From Pseudomonas sp. SL4(2022) (GTDB lineage Bacteria; Pseudomonadota; Gammaproteobacteria; Pseudomonadales; Pseudomonadaceae): a stretch of 64,000 nt of DNA. The position numbers and the translations under genes were made by a program. Below are positions 32,751-41,408 of the stretch, piece after piece (positions within the stretch are counted from its first letter, which is position 1; the number at the start of each line of letters is the position of its first letter). The notes under the pieces are model-generated. The model did no database searches. It was given only the letters and a program-made list of their open reading frames with translations, and was not told where the DNA came from. The stretch covers positions 3,974,001-4,038,000 of the forward strand of contig NZ_CP113060.1 in the NCBI RefSeq assembly GCF_026625725.1, read 5' to 3'.

Positions 32751-34970
32751 TTAGGATCTATTGGCCGGGTTCTTCCCCAGCCATACCAATAACGCGGCAC
32801 AGTCCATGGGCTTAGCAAACAAATAGCCCTGCGCCTGCGGGCAGCCATGCTTAAGCATCCAGTCAGCCTGTTCCGGGGTCTCGACGCCCTCAGCTATCAC
32901 TTGCATGCCCACCCTCGAAGCAATCTGGATAACGGCTTCAGCGATCATTTGCTGGTCACTAACAGAACCAATTTGCATAACAAAGCTGCGATCAATTTTT
33001 AATCGATCCGCAGGCAATAACTGCAAATAGCTCAGCGATGAAAATCCTGTCCCAAAATCATCAATAGCCACCTCTACACCCATGGCCCGCAAGGCACTCA
33101 GCCTCTCGCAGACAACATCGAACGAGCCCATCGCCACAGACTCAGTAATTTCGACTTCTAATTGCGCTGGCAATACGCCCGTCATTTTCAAATGGGCACT
33201 AAACCGCTCAATAAAGTCGTGCTGCAGCAGCTGAGGGGCAGAGACGTTAACGGCGACACGGATGTGCGCATACCCCGCATCCGCTAACTGCTTGGCGGCC
33301 CGCAAGGACAAACGCATCAGCAAATCGCCCAGTGGCAAGATATAACCTGTCGTTTCAGCCAAAGGGATAAAACTCAGAGGCGGCACCATGCTGCCATCTG
33401 TTTTGTACCAGCGCGCCAGCGCTTCTACCCCCGTCACACGCTGGGTCAACAGGTCAACCTGCGGCTGCAGCACCACACTGATATGCCCCGCGTCGACAGC
33501 ATCACGTAACGCCAACAGTAAGCGGTAGGATTCGGCGTGCGCGCTTTGCAGACCAGGGTCATAAATACTGTGCTGGTCATGCCCTAGGCGTTTAGCCTGT
33601 TTGAGGGTCAATAGCGCATCCTGCAGAGCCACTCTGGCCGAGCCACTGAAATCGCTTAAATGCATGGTGACACTGCTTAGGCTATTAACCTGCCCCAACT
33701 CATAGGGCCGCTTGTGCTTGCCGAACAAGGCCACTATCTCAGCAGCAGATATGAGCTTTTGCGGCCCCAAAATGGCAAATACATCGTCACGCACGCGCGC
33801 AACAAACACTTCACTGCTAAATGCATCGCGCAATTTTTTGGCGACAACCCCCAAGATGTAATCACCGTACCCGGTACCAAATGCTGTGTTGGCCCCCGAG
33901 AAATTATCGATATCAATCAGCACCAGCACCTGCTTGGCTATACCCGAAGAATGCAGTGTCGTATCCAAGGTACGGATCAACGCATTTCGGTTGGGAATAT
34001 TGAGCAAATCGTCCTGATAGGCCATGTTTTCCAGGCGGCTGAATAACGCTACATTGGAAAAACAGCGACTAATACTGGCACTGAAAACAGTCAGTAATTC
34101 CAGCTCAGTATCGTCAAGATCATGCTCACCGCGCAGATAACACACATAGTCAGTACCGGCTTGTAAACGAGGTAGGAAGATCACCGCCCCGCCATGCACA
34201 CGCTGAGTTTGTTGTGTGCAGAAGCACTGCTGCAGTGTGGTCAACACCTCAGGCTCCGTTAAGCCAGAAAGTTTTACGTTCAAAGAGCGTGCATAACAGC
34301 CGCTGGCCCCCACAATCAGCGCATCGATAGGAAGCCTAATGGCTGATCCATCAAGTCGCATGCACACCAACGCATCGATTGTTTGATTTAACAGTTGGCT
34401 GATTTCAACGATGACCCGTCCAGCCAACTCAACCTGACTTTTACAAGAGAACAACGTATTGCTTGACTCAACAATCATCTGCAGACCGCGACGGGCTTTG
34501 GCCACTGTGCGTAATTGCGCATAAGCACGCACGGCTGCGGTCAAAATGTTCAGTAGTCGCTCTGCATCAAGCTCATTTTTGTTCCAGCAATCATTTATGT
34601 CGTAATCACGCATCAGCGCTGGCGCTGGCGCTCTGCCGGGCTCACCGGCCAAAAGGACGACTCGTGTATGGCTGTTATCGATTTCTTCGCGCAGGTATTT
34701 GATCAACCGAAGGCCGACTGCTTCGCTTTCCATCACCACATCAAACATCACCAGCGCAATGTCTTTATGGTGGGCCAAAATCTGTTCGGCCTCATGGCAA
34801 CTGGCGGCCTGAATCAGCTCAACGCGGCTGCCGAGCAATTCAATGTCACGGAAGACAAAGGCCATTGCACGCTGGAAGTCATCATCACGATCGACCGCCA
34901 ATACGCGCCAAACTGTTTCGTCTGGGGTGACAAAGGAGGCTTCTTCACTGAACGCAAATTGTCCATCCAT
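32751..34970 (-). CDS. REC-like / GAF-like / degenerate GGDEF / EAL phosphodiesterase
   Basis: A 739-residue cytoplasmic protein of cyclic-di-GMP signalling. The receiver-like domain (about 20-140) has Asp in ALVMFDVVMES. A middle domain resembles DUF3369 (about 170-320). The GGDEF site reads RVRDDVFAI, so cyclase activity is probably lost. The EAL domain (about 490-735) keeps EALARW, NVSAPQL, DDFGTGFSSLSYLQ and AEGVETPEQ, the metal- and substrate-binding residues, so it should degrade c-di-GMP. A TATACT -10 box at 35029-35034 places transcription start near 35022, which rules out the longer frame to 35060 and supports ATG 34970. The signal that it senses is unknown. Confidence 0.85.
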   Translation of the reverse strand: MDGQFAFSEEASFVTPDETVWRVLAVDRDDDFQRAMAFVFRDIELLGSRVELIQAASCHEAEQILAHHKDIALVMFDVVMESEAVGLRLIKYLREEIDNSHTRVVLLAGEPGRAPAPALMRDYDINDCWNKNELDAERLLNILTAAVRAYAQLRTVAKARRGLQMIVESSNTLFSCKSQVELAGRVIVEISQLLNQTIDALVCMRLDGSAIRLPIDALIVGASGCYARSLNVKLSGLTEPEVLTTLQQCFCTQQTQRVHGGAVIFLPRLQAGTDYVCYLRGEHDLDDTELELLTVFSASISRCFSNVALFSRLENMAYQDDLLNIPNRNALIRTLDTTLHSSGIAKQVLVLIDIDNFSGANTAFGTGYGDYILGVVAKKLRDAFSSEVFVARVRDDVFAILGPQKLISAAEIVALFGKHKRPYELGQVNSLSSVTMHLSDFSGSARVALQDALLTLKQAKRLGHDQHSIYDPGLQSAHAESYRLLLALRDAVDAGHISVVLQPQVDLLTQRVTGVEALARWYKTDGSMVPPLSFIPLAETTGYILPLGDLLMRLSLRAAKQLADAGYAHIRVAVNVSAPQLLQHDFIERFSAHLKMTGVLPAQLEVEITESVAMGSFDVVCERLSALRAMGVEVAIDDFGTGFSSLSYLQLLPADRLKIDRSFVMQIGSVSDQQMIAEAVIQIASRVGMQVIAEGVETPEQADWMLKHGCPQAQGYLFAKPMDCAALLVWLGKNPANRS

Positions 34971-35054
34971 GGCATTGACCGAATGTCTGAGAAAGCAAAA
35001 AAACCGACTCTTGACGGGCCTCGTGCTGAGTATAGTCCGCGATCGCTGAATACC

Positions 35055-35093
35055 AGACAATGCGCCATCGAACAGACAGATGGCGCATTGTCT
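35055..35093. repeat. 15-bp palindrome between dehydrogenase and EAL gene
   Basis: AGACAATGCGCCATC (35055-35069) is perfectly complementary to 35079-35093 with a 9-base loop. It sits 4 bp after the stop of the minus-strand dehydrogenase gene and just upstream of the promoter-like box for the EAL gene. No T-run follows, so termination is possible but not shown. Confidence 0.75.
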
Positions 35094-35096
35094 CAG

Positions 35097-35969
35097 TCAT
35101 TTACGGCCGCTTAGCCGCGCCAATAGGCTTGATGTATCCCACCGACCGCCGCCCATGTTCTGCACATCGGCATAGAACTGGTCGACCAACGCCGTTACAG
35201 GCAGTTGTGCGCCATTGCTGCGCGCCTCCGCCAACAGAATCCCCAGATCCTTGCGCATCCAATCGACGGCAAAACCATGTTCAAATTCACCGGCAAGCAT
35301 GGTTTTATGACGATTATCCAATTGCCAGGATTGTGCCGCCCCCTTGCTGATCACTTCCATGGCACCCTGCGCATCCAAGCCTGCGCACTGAGCAAAATGC
35401 AGCGCTTCGGATAAGCCCTGCACCAGGCCAGCGATACAGATCTGGTTGACCATTTTGGTCAGCTGGCCGCTACCGGCTTCACCCATCAAACGGGTCATGC
35501 GCGCATAGGCCTGAATGATTGGCTCAACCTTGGCGTAGGCCACAGCCTTGCCGCCAACCATGATGGTCAGCACGCCATTCTGCGCGCCGGCCTGACCACC
35601 AGATACCGGCGCATCGAGAAAACCCAGCTGGCGGACAGCGGCCTGCTCGGCCAGTTCGCGAGCGACTTGGGCCGAGGCGGTGGTGTGATCGACCAGTACC
35701 GCACCGGCTTGCATGCCGGCAAAAGCGCCCTGCTCGCCCAGTACCACACTGCGCAGATCATCATCATTACCCACGCAGACCATCACACACTCAGCCCCCG
35801 CGGCCGCTTCACGCGGGGTGGGCGCGTGGCTGCCGGCGTATTCGGCGGCCCACTGCGCAGCCTTGGCGGCGGTGCGGTTGTACACACACACCTGATGCCC
35901 GGCACGCGCCAGATGCCCAGCCATCGGGTAACCCATCACGCCCAGCCCGATAAACGCCAGCTTTGCCAT
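35097..35969 (-). CDS. 3-hydroxyisobutyrate/tartronate semialdehyde dehydrogenase family
   Basis: A 290-residue NAD(P)-dependent beta-hydroxyacid dehydrogenase. MAKLAFIGLGVMGYPMAGHL is the Rossmann start. DAPVSGGQAGAQNGVLTIMVGG is the substrate signature, and the catalytic lysine lies in the helix GSGQLTKMVNQICIAGLVQ. The family includes MmsB and GarR, and the exact substrate cannot be told. AGAGGT precedes ATG 35969, while an upstream ATG six codons earlier lacks a ribosome site. It is alone, with no valine-degradation neighbours that would support mmsB. Confidence 0.9.
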   Translation of the reverse strand: MAKLAFIGLGVMGYPMAGHLARAGHQVCVYNRTAAKAAQWAAEYAGSHAPTPREAAAGAECVMVCVGNDDDLRSVVLGEQGAFAGMQAGAVLVDHTTASAQVARELAEQAAVRQLGFLDAPVSGGQAGAQNGVLTIMVGGKAVAYAKVEPIIQAYARMTRLMGEAGSGQLTKMVNQICIAGLVQGLSEALHFAQCAGLDAQGAMEVISKGAAQSWQLDNRHKTMLAGEFEHGFAVDWMRKDLGILLAEARSNGAQLPVTALVDQFYADVQNMGGGRWDTSSLLARLSGRK

Positions 35970-36184
35970 ATCCACCTCTACCTTCATACGCAATCGACAG
36001 CGCACGTTTCTGCTTAACCCCATATCCCCACTTCGCGGCAGATACGAACCCGGCAGCAAGCATGCCCGTCACATGGGACCAGCGCCAGTACAGCCATCGG
36101 GCAAAACTGTATGAGTCACCCCACCAAGAGGCTTTACCCAAGGTTAAAACTGCTTCCATACTCGCGGCACGCTAAGGAGGGCTT

Positions 36185-36736
36185 ATGCAGCATTGGCTGG
36201 TAATCGACCTGGAAGCGACCACCGAAGAAGGCGGTTGGCCGGTCACAGAAATGGAAATCATCGAAATCGGCGCCTGCCTGGTCACCCGTGATGGCCATGA
36301 GGTCGAGCACTTTCAGCGTTTTGTCCGCCCGACTCGACGCCCGCATTTGACACACTTTTGCCGTCAGCTCACGCAGATCAGCCAGGCCGATGTCGATGCC
36401 GCCGCGCCACTGAGTACGGTCTGTGCACAATTCGAACGCTGGCTGCTGGCCCATCAAGCGCAACTAGCGGGCTGGGTCAGCTGGGGCGATTACGACCGCC
36501 GTCAGTTTGAACAGGAATGGCGCGCCCATGGGCTGGAGAGTTACCTGAGCCAGATTTCACACATCAACCTGAAAAAGCGCTTCGCCGAAGCCCGCCAGCT
36601 GCCCAGCCCGATTGGCTTGAAAATGGCATTGAATCTGGCTGGTCTGCAGTTTCAGGGCCAGCAACACCGCGCCCTGACCGATGCACGCAATACCGCCCGG
36701 CTATTACCACTGGTTTTGCCTGTGCAAAGCAGATGA
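36185..36736 (+). CDS. DEDDh-family 3'-5' exonuclease
   Basis: A 183-residue nuclease of the RNase T/DnaQ-like superfamily, closest to the ERI1/KapD type. The acidic motifs are LVIDLEATTEE, SWGDYDRRQFE and HRALTDARNTARLLP, which supply the metal-binding D-E-D-D and the catalytic H. The family trims RNA or DNA 3' ends; the cellular substrate is not known. AAGGAGGGCTT gives a strong ribosome site for ATG 36185. ppnP follows after 96 bp on the same strand, so the two may be co-transcribed. Confidence 0.88.
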   Translation: MQHWLVIDLEATTEEGGWPVTEMEIIEIGACLVTRDGHEVEHFQRFVRPTRRPHLTHFCRQLTQISQADVDAAAPLSTVCAQFERWLLAHQAQLAGWVSWGDYDRRQFEQEWRAHGLESYLSQISHINLKKRFAEARQLPSPIGLKMALNLAGLQFQGQQHRALTDARNTARLLPLVLPVQSR

Positions 36737-36832
36737 CGAAGAAAAACCGCTTGGGCATACTGGCGGGCCTTTTTCTATGGCCTGTCGCTACTGGCGGCCA
36801 GCCTTTTAAATCCCCTTATCGAGGAACTGCAG

Positions 36833-37114
36833 ATGTTCAAGGTCAATGAATACTTCGATGGCACCGTCAAATCCATCGCCTTCGGCATGGCTGAAGGCCC
36901 GGCCACCATTGGCGTGATGGCTGCAGGCGAGTACGAGTTCGGTACCAACCAGCTGGAAGTGATGCACGTGATCGCCGGCGCCCTGACCGTCAAACTGCCG
37001 GGAAGCGAAAACTGGGAAACCTTCGCGGGCGGCAGCCAGTTCACCGTACCGGCCAACAGCAAGTTCCAGCTCAAAGTCGCCGTAGACACCGCCTACCTGT
37101 GCGAATACCGCTAA
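36833..37114 (+). CDS. ppnP: Pyrimidine/purine nucleoside phosphorylase
   Basis: PpnP splits several nucleosides with phosphate to base and ribose 1-phosphate. The 93-residue cupin begins MFKVNEYFDGTVKSIAFGMA and has the family pattern VMAAGEYEFGTNQLEVMHVI, then GSQFTVPANSKFQLKV ending TAYLCEYR. The length and ending are typical. GAGG lies about 10 bp before the ATG. A terminator 20 bp after the stop ends the unit. Confidence 0.95.
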   Translation: MFKVNEYFDGTVKSIAFGMAEGPATIGVMAAGEYEFGTNQLEVMHVIAGALTVKLPGSENWETFAGGSQFTVPANSKFQLKVAVDTAYLCEYR

Positions 37115-37134
37115 GCCCCAGCCAAGTGCCTGAA

Positions 37135-37159
37135 AGCCGGCCTCAGTGGCCGGCTTTTT
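37135..37159 (+). terminator. Intrinsic terminator after ppnP
   Basis: AGCCGGCC (37135-37142) and GGCCGGCT (37148-37155) form an 8-bp stem around TCAGT, followed by TTTTATT. Confidence 0.88.
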
Positions 37160-37188
37160 ATTAACGGATAAAAACCCAAGGAACAGTC

Positions 37189-38061
37189 ATGCCGCGTTCA
37201 ACGCAATTCTCTATGGTGATCCTGCCAATCCTGTTGCTGTTGATCGCCATGACCTCGATCCAGAGCGGTGCCTCCTTGGCCAAAGGGCTGTTTCCGGAAA
37301 TTGGCGCCAGCGGCACCACCGCCCTGCGCCTGAGCCTTGGCGCGCTGATCCTGTGCCTCCTGATGCGTCCGTGGCAGGCCAAGCTGACCCTCAAGTCCTG
37401 CCGCTCGCTGTTGGCTTATGGACTGTCACTGGGCGGCATGAACCTGCTGTTCTACCTCTCGCTGAAAACCATCCCTCTGGGCATCGCCGTTGCCCTGGAG
37501 TTCACCGGCCCACTGGGCCTGGCACTGTTGTCGTCACGCCGGCTGGTGGATTTCGTCTGGATTGCCCTCGCGGTTTTCGGCCTCTGGCTGCTGTTGCCGA
37601 CCGGGCAACGCGATGTACCGTTGGACCCGGTCGGCATGGCCCTGGCCCTGGCCGCCGGTCTGTGTTGGGCGCTGTATATCGTTTTCGGGCAAAAAGCCGG
37701 CGCAGAGCACGGCAAGCATACCGTCGCCCTGGGCACCATCGTCGCAGCCCTGTTGGTGTTCCCGGTCGGTTTGTGGCAAGCCGGTAGCGGCCTGTTCTCA
37801 ATGGATCTACTGCCCATTGCTTTGGCCGTGGCCGTGCTGTCCTCGGCCCTGCCCTACAGCTTGGAAATGGTCGCCCTGACGCGCCTCCCCGCACGCACTT
37901 TCAGCATTCTGATGAGCATGGAACCGGCGATTGCCGCCCTCTCCGGCCTGCTGTTCCTCAGCGAGCGCCTGACCCTCAGTCAATGGCTGGCCATCAGTGC
38001 AATCATCCTCGCTTCGGCCGGTGCGGCAGCGACGATCAAACCGAAAGCTAAACCGCTTTAA
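37189..38061 (+). CDS. rhtA: EamA-family exporter, RhtA-like
   Basis: A 290-residue inner-membrane protein with about ten membrane segments in two EamA repeats. It resembles E. coli RhtA, the threonine/homoserine exporter: AMTSIQSGASLAKGLFPEIG, GMNLLFYLSLKTIPLGIAVA and LEFTGPLGLALLSSR in the first half, and MVALTRLPARTFSILMSMEP in the second. Export of amino acids is inferred from that relationship. It stands alone and converges with the ABC exporter across a weak hairpin. Confidence 0.85.
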   Translation: MPRSTQFSMVILPILLLLIAMTSIQSGASLAKGLFPEIGASGTTALRLSLGALILCLLMRPWQAKLTLKSCRSLLAYGLSLGGMNLLFYLSLKTIPLGIAVALEFTGPLGLALLSSRRLVDFVWIALAVFGLWLLLPTGQRDVPLDPVGMALALAAGLCWALYIVFGQKAGAEHGKHTVALGTIVAALLVFPVGLWQAGSGLFSMDLLPIALAVAVLSSALPYSLEMVALTRLPARTFSILMSMEPAIAALSGLLFLSERLTLSQWLAISAIILASAGAAATIKPKAKPL

Positions 38062-38064
38062 GCG

Positions 38065-38088
38065 CCAGAGCGTGCTTGCTCTGGTTTA
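38065..38088. terminator. Possible terminator between rhtA and ABC gene
   Basis: CCAGAGC (38065-38071) pairs with GCTCTGG (38078-38084) with a 6-base loop and a following TTTA. Stem and tail are short, so it is a weak candidate for the convergent junction. Confidence 0.4.
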
Positions 38089-38158
38089 GTCACGACGGAT
38101 CTAGACCGCTACACCCTGATTGCGGTTAATGCCCCTCCCGGATTACCCGACCTGGCGG

Positions 38159-39937
38159 TTAACCAACGACTTCCGCCTCGTTACTGAACTGCAACTCAGC
38201 CAGACGCGCATACAGTGGGCTGCTGCTGACCAGCTCGCTGTGGCTGCCAATAGCGGCCAGTTTGCCGTGCTCGATTACTGCGATGCGGTCAGCGCTTTTT
38301 ACCGTGGCCAGGCGATGGGCGATCACCAGGGTGGTGCGCCCTTCCATCAGCGGTGGCAAGGCTTGCTGAATCAGATGCTCGCTCTCGGCGTCCAGTGCAC
38401 TGGTCGCCTCATCCAGCAGCAGAATCGGCGCATCAACCAGCAATGCCCGAGCAATCGCCAGGCGCTGACGCTGACCACCGGACAAGCCCAGCCCGGCATC
38501 ACCCAGGTGGGTCTGGTAGCCATCCGGCAACTTCATGATGAATTCGTGGGCATGGGCGGCCTTGGCTGCCGCTTCGACCTCAGCCAGGCTGGCATCGATT
38601 CGCCCATAGCGAATGTTGTCCTCTACCGAACCGAAGAACAACGCCGGGTTCTGCGACACCAGGGCAAAGCTACTGCGCAGCTCACGAGGATCGAGTTGCT
38701 GAATCGGCACGCCATCAATCAGGATGCGGCCCTGTTGCGGGTCGAAAAAGCGCAGCAGCAGATCGAACAGCGTCGATTTACCCGCACCGGACGGCCCGAC
38801 CAGCGCCAGGGTTTGCCCCGCTGCAACCTGTAGATTAATGCCGTCCACCGCAAAGCTGCCGGGTCGCGACGGGTAGGCGAAACGCAGCCCTTGCAGTTCG
38901 ATGCGGCCCTCCACCGGCTGCGGCAGATGCAACGCATCGGACGCCGGCGGGGTGATTTCATTGCGCGCCTGCAACAGCTCTGCGATGCGCTCGGCGGCAC
39001 CAGCAGCCCGTTGCAGCTCACCAATAACCTCGCTCAGCGTACCAAAGGCCGAGCCGACAATCAGGCTGTAGAACACAAAGGCCGCCAGTTCACCGCCGGA
39101 GATCCGCCCGGCGATCACGTCCATACCACCGACCCAGAGCATCACGCCCACCGCACCGAGTACCAACACGATCACCACGGTAATCAGCCAGGCACGCTGG
39201 GCGATGCGCTGCCGCGCCGTGTCGAAGGCCGCCTCGGCGGACAGGCCGAAACGGCGCTTGTCTTCATTCTGGTGGTTGTAGGCCTGTACGGTCTTGATCT
39301 GCCCTAGCACCTCACCGACGTAGCTGCCGACATCCGCCACCCGATCCTGGCTCTGCCGCGACAAGGCCCGCACGCGGCGGCCGAAAATCAGTATCGGCGC
39401 GACTACCAGCGGCAGCGCCATCAGCACGATGCCGCTGAGCTTGGCGTTGGTCACCACCAGCAGCACGCTGCCGCCGACCAGCATGATCAGGTTGCGCAGC
39501 GCCATCGACAGTGATGAGCCGATCACCGATTGCAGCAGCGTGGTATCAGCGGTCAGCCGTGACTGAATCTCCGAACTGCGGTTGCTCTCATAAAAACCCG
39601 GGTGCAGTTCAATCAGGTGATTGAACACCCGCTTGCGGATATCGGCGACAAAGCGCTCGCCAATCCACGACACCAGATAAAAACGGGTAAAGGTGCCGAT
39701 GGCCAGCGCCAGCACCAGCACGAAGAACAGCCCGATCGATTGCTGCAGCGCCTCTGGCGACTGAGTGGCCAGGCCCTGATCGACCAACAGCTTGATGCCC
39801 TGCCCCATGGACAGCGTGATGGCCGCAGTAAACATCAGCGCCAGCAAGGCCCCGAACACACGACCGCGATACGGCGCGATAAAGCGCCAGGCCATACGCA
39901 GGGCATTGCGCTGACGGGAAGACAGGATCGAAAGCAT
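38159..39937 (-). CDS. ABC exporter, fused membrane and ATP-binding domains
   Basis: A 592-residue half-transporter of the MsbA/LmrA class that works as a dimer. The N-terminal half has six hydrophobic segments (first near MFTAAITLSMGQGIKLLVDQ). The ATPase half has Walker A LVGPSGAGKST (about 385), Q-loop SQNPALFFGSVEDN, signature LSGGQRQRLAIARAL, Walker B ILLLDEATSALD and the H-loop IAHRLATV. The exported substrate cannot be told; such genes handle lipids or drugs. It heads a run of minus-strand genes (DoxX, DCC, DUF1287, NAD kinase-like) that may be transcribed together. Confidence 0.9.
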   Translation of the reverse strand: MLSILSSRQRNALRMAWRFIAPYRGRVFGALLALMFTAAITLSMGQGIKLLVDQGLATQSPEALQQSIGLFFVLVLALAIGTFTRFYLVSWIGERFVADIRKRVFNHLIELHPGFYESNRSSEIQSRLTADTTLLQSVIGSSLSMALRNLIMLVGGSVLLVVTNAKLSGIVLMALPLVVAPILIFGRRVRALSRQSQDRVADVGSYVGEVLGQIKTVQAYNHQNEDKRRFGLSAEAAFDTARQRIAQRAWLITVVIVLVLGAVGVMLWVGGMDVIAGRISGGELAAFVFYSLIVGSAFGTLSEVIGELQRAAGAAERIAELLQARNEITPPASDALHLPQPVEGRIELQGLRFAYPSRPGSFAVDGINLQVAAGQTLALVGPSGAGKSTLFDLLLRFFDPQQGRILIDGVPIQQLDPRELRSSFALVSQNPALFFGSVEDNIRYGRIDASLAEVEAAAKAAHAHEFIMKLPDGYQTHLGDAGLGLSGGQRQRLAIARALLVDAPILLLDEATSALDAESEHLIQQALPPLMEGRTTLVIAHRLATVKSADRIAVIEHGKLAAIGSHSELVSSSPLYARLAELQFSNEAEVVG

Positions 39938-39964
39938 GGAGGCTCGCTGGGGCGCTGACGCCCG

Positions 39965-40354
39965 TTAATGAGGAGGCGATTGCGGCGTTTCCGTCCGCCA
40001 AGCCACCCAGCACAGCGCCAAGGCGGCGAGATTGGTCGACAGCGGATTGAACGCCTGTAGCAGTAGATGGGGACTCAATAGCGCCACATCAAGCAGCAAG
40101 CCAATTAACAACACACCCGCCAGCAACAATGGCCAGCGCTGACGCCGCCAAAGCAGCAAAACACCCAGAATGATTTCCGCCAGACCGGCGATGCGCGCCA
40201 CCCACTCGGGGTCTGGCAGATTGTGGGCCTGGATCATCGCTAGCTCATCCGGGCTTAGCCAGAGAATCTTCGGCACCAAGCCGTGCCAGATAAACACCAA
40301 AGCCAAGCTAATGCGCGCAATCCAGGCGATCTGCAGCAGGCGCGGATCAGTCAT
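39965..40354 (-). CDS. DoxX-family membrane protein
   Basis: A 129-residue membrane protein with four hydrophobic segments: IARISLALVFIWHGLVPKIL, VARIAGLAEIILGVLLLW, WPLLLAGVLLIGLLLDVA and LALCWVAW. The pattern, including WHGLVPKI, is of DoxX-like/MAPEG-size proteins whose function is mostly unknown. Its ATG (40354) lies inside the end of the DCC gene with an 8-bp overlap, so the two are translationally coupled; this links it to thiol redox or membrane oxidoreduction by context only. Confidence 0.78.
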   Translation of the reverse strand: MTDPRLLQIAWIARISLALVFIWHGLVPKILWLSPDELAMIQAHNLPDPEWVARIAGLAEIILGVLLLWRRQRWPLLLAGVLLIGLLLDVALLSPHLLLQAFNPLSTNLAALALCWVAWRTETPQSPPH

Positions 40355-40787
40355 GCAAAAAGCGCCGAGCATGGTCGGCGTTTGGTATGAGGCAACTGTC
40401 GTAACGGCCGAATAACCGATAGCGATTTAACGCAATACGCTCATAGCACCTGTCACGTATAGGCCTCGGAATCAGCCGCAGCCAGGCCAGCCAGCGCCAT
40501 GGCTTAGGCAATTGCGCGACGATGCGCAGCACCGCCTCCGAACGCAGCAGCATTTGGCCATCCTCGATTAACGCCATGGTCTCGAAGCGCTCGGTGGGCA
40601 AACCGCCCCAAGCCAGAAGCGACTGGCCCTCGGCCGACTGCACCGAGGCCAAACGAAAGCGCTGCTCAACATCATGGCGAATCAGAAACTTCGCCCAGCC
40701 GTTACACAGCTTGCACACCCCGTCGAACAGCACCACGTGTTCGCCTGGCTGGATAAAGGGTGGCGGTATTTGTGTTTGCGCCTGCAT
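40347..40787 (-). CDS. DCC-family thiol-disulfide oxidoreductase (DUF393)
   Basis: A 146-residue protein of the DCC family, named for the motif D-x-x-C-x-x-C, seen here as VVLFDGVCKLCNGWAKFL near residue 20. The rest fits the thioredoxin-like family pattern: RLASVQSAEGQSLL and RSEAVLRIVAQLP. The start at 40787 has AAGGAG 7 bp upstream. Oxidoreductase activity is a family prediction. Its stop overlaps the DoxX start. Confidence 0.85.
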   Translation of the reverse strand: MQAQTQIPPPFIQPGEHVVLFDGVCKLCNGWAKFLIRHDVEQRFRLASVQSAEGQSLLAWGGLPTERFETMALIEDGQMLLRSEAVLRIVAQLPKPWRWLAWLRLIPRPIRDRCYERIALNRYRLFGRYDSCLIPNADHARRFLHD

Positions 40788-40810
40788 GCCCAACTCCTTT
40801 TGCCTGGCCT

Positions 40811-41383
40811 TTATGCGGCCGGGATACGGTAGTGGCCCGTAATCTTGAAGCTGAAGAGAATGTCCTCTTCCTGGGTGCCGCGGCCGATATTGTGCAGCAC
40901 CAGGGGTACACCGCCGCGTGTCTGTCGGTCACTGATAATGCCGATATGGGTCAGGCCGCCGCCCAGATCCCAGGTGACGATATCGCCAGGGCGGTAGCCG
41001 GCCTCCTGGCCAAGCGCCAGCGCCCAGCCCTGTCGCTTGAACCAGGTCATTAAGTTCGGCACACGGCGATGATCAATATTGCTGTCGGGGCGGCTTAGCC
41101 CCCAGTTCTTGGGATACAGGCGAAAATTCGCACGCATGTCCTGATGCACGACCTGCTGCAAGTCGAGCCCCTGCTCGCGCAGCGCGCGAATCACCACATC
41201 GGTGCACACGCCGGTATTCAGCGGTACATCGCCATTGGGGTAACTGAGGGGGCGATAGGCCGGGTCATAGCCCAAGGTCATGCCAACCTGCTCGCGGGCG
41301 GCCGTGACCAGAGCATCGGCTTGCAACGCCCAGGCCTGGGCACTCAGCAGAATGCTCAATGCAACCAGCAGAATCGCCCGCAT
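40811..41383 (-). CDS. Secreted DUF1287 protein
   Basis: A 190-residue exported protein. MRAILLVALSILLSAQAWA is a signal peptide. The mature part matches DUF1287: VGMTLGYDPAYRPLSYPNGD, then VPLNTGVCTDVVIRALREQG with a Cys in the position of an NlpC/P60-type nucleophile, and later LTHIGIISD with a His and HNIGRG. A peptidase-type activity on the cell wall is a guess from that arrangement. The function is otherwise unknown. It lies 23 bp upstream of the DCC gene and 25 bp after the NAD kinase-like gene. Confidence 0.82.
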   Translation of the reverse strand: MRAILLVALSILLSAQAWALQADALVTAAREQVGMTLGYDPAYRPLSYPNGDVPLNTGVCTDVVIRALREQGLDLQQVVHQDMRANFRLYPKNWGLSRPDSNIDHRRVPNLMTWFKRQGWALALGQEAGYRPGDIVTWDLGGGLTHIGIISDRQTRGGVPLVLHNIGRGTQEEDILFSFKITGHYRIPAA

Positions 41384-41408
41384 AATGCCTCCTTAAGTAG
41401 TTCAGCCG

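Noticed and set aside
34971..35060. Longer N-terminus of the EAL protein
   Set aside because: It lies upstream of and across the apparent -10 box at 35029-35034 and lacks a ribosome site.
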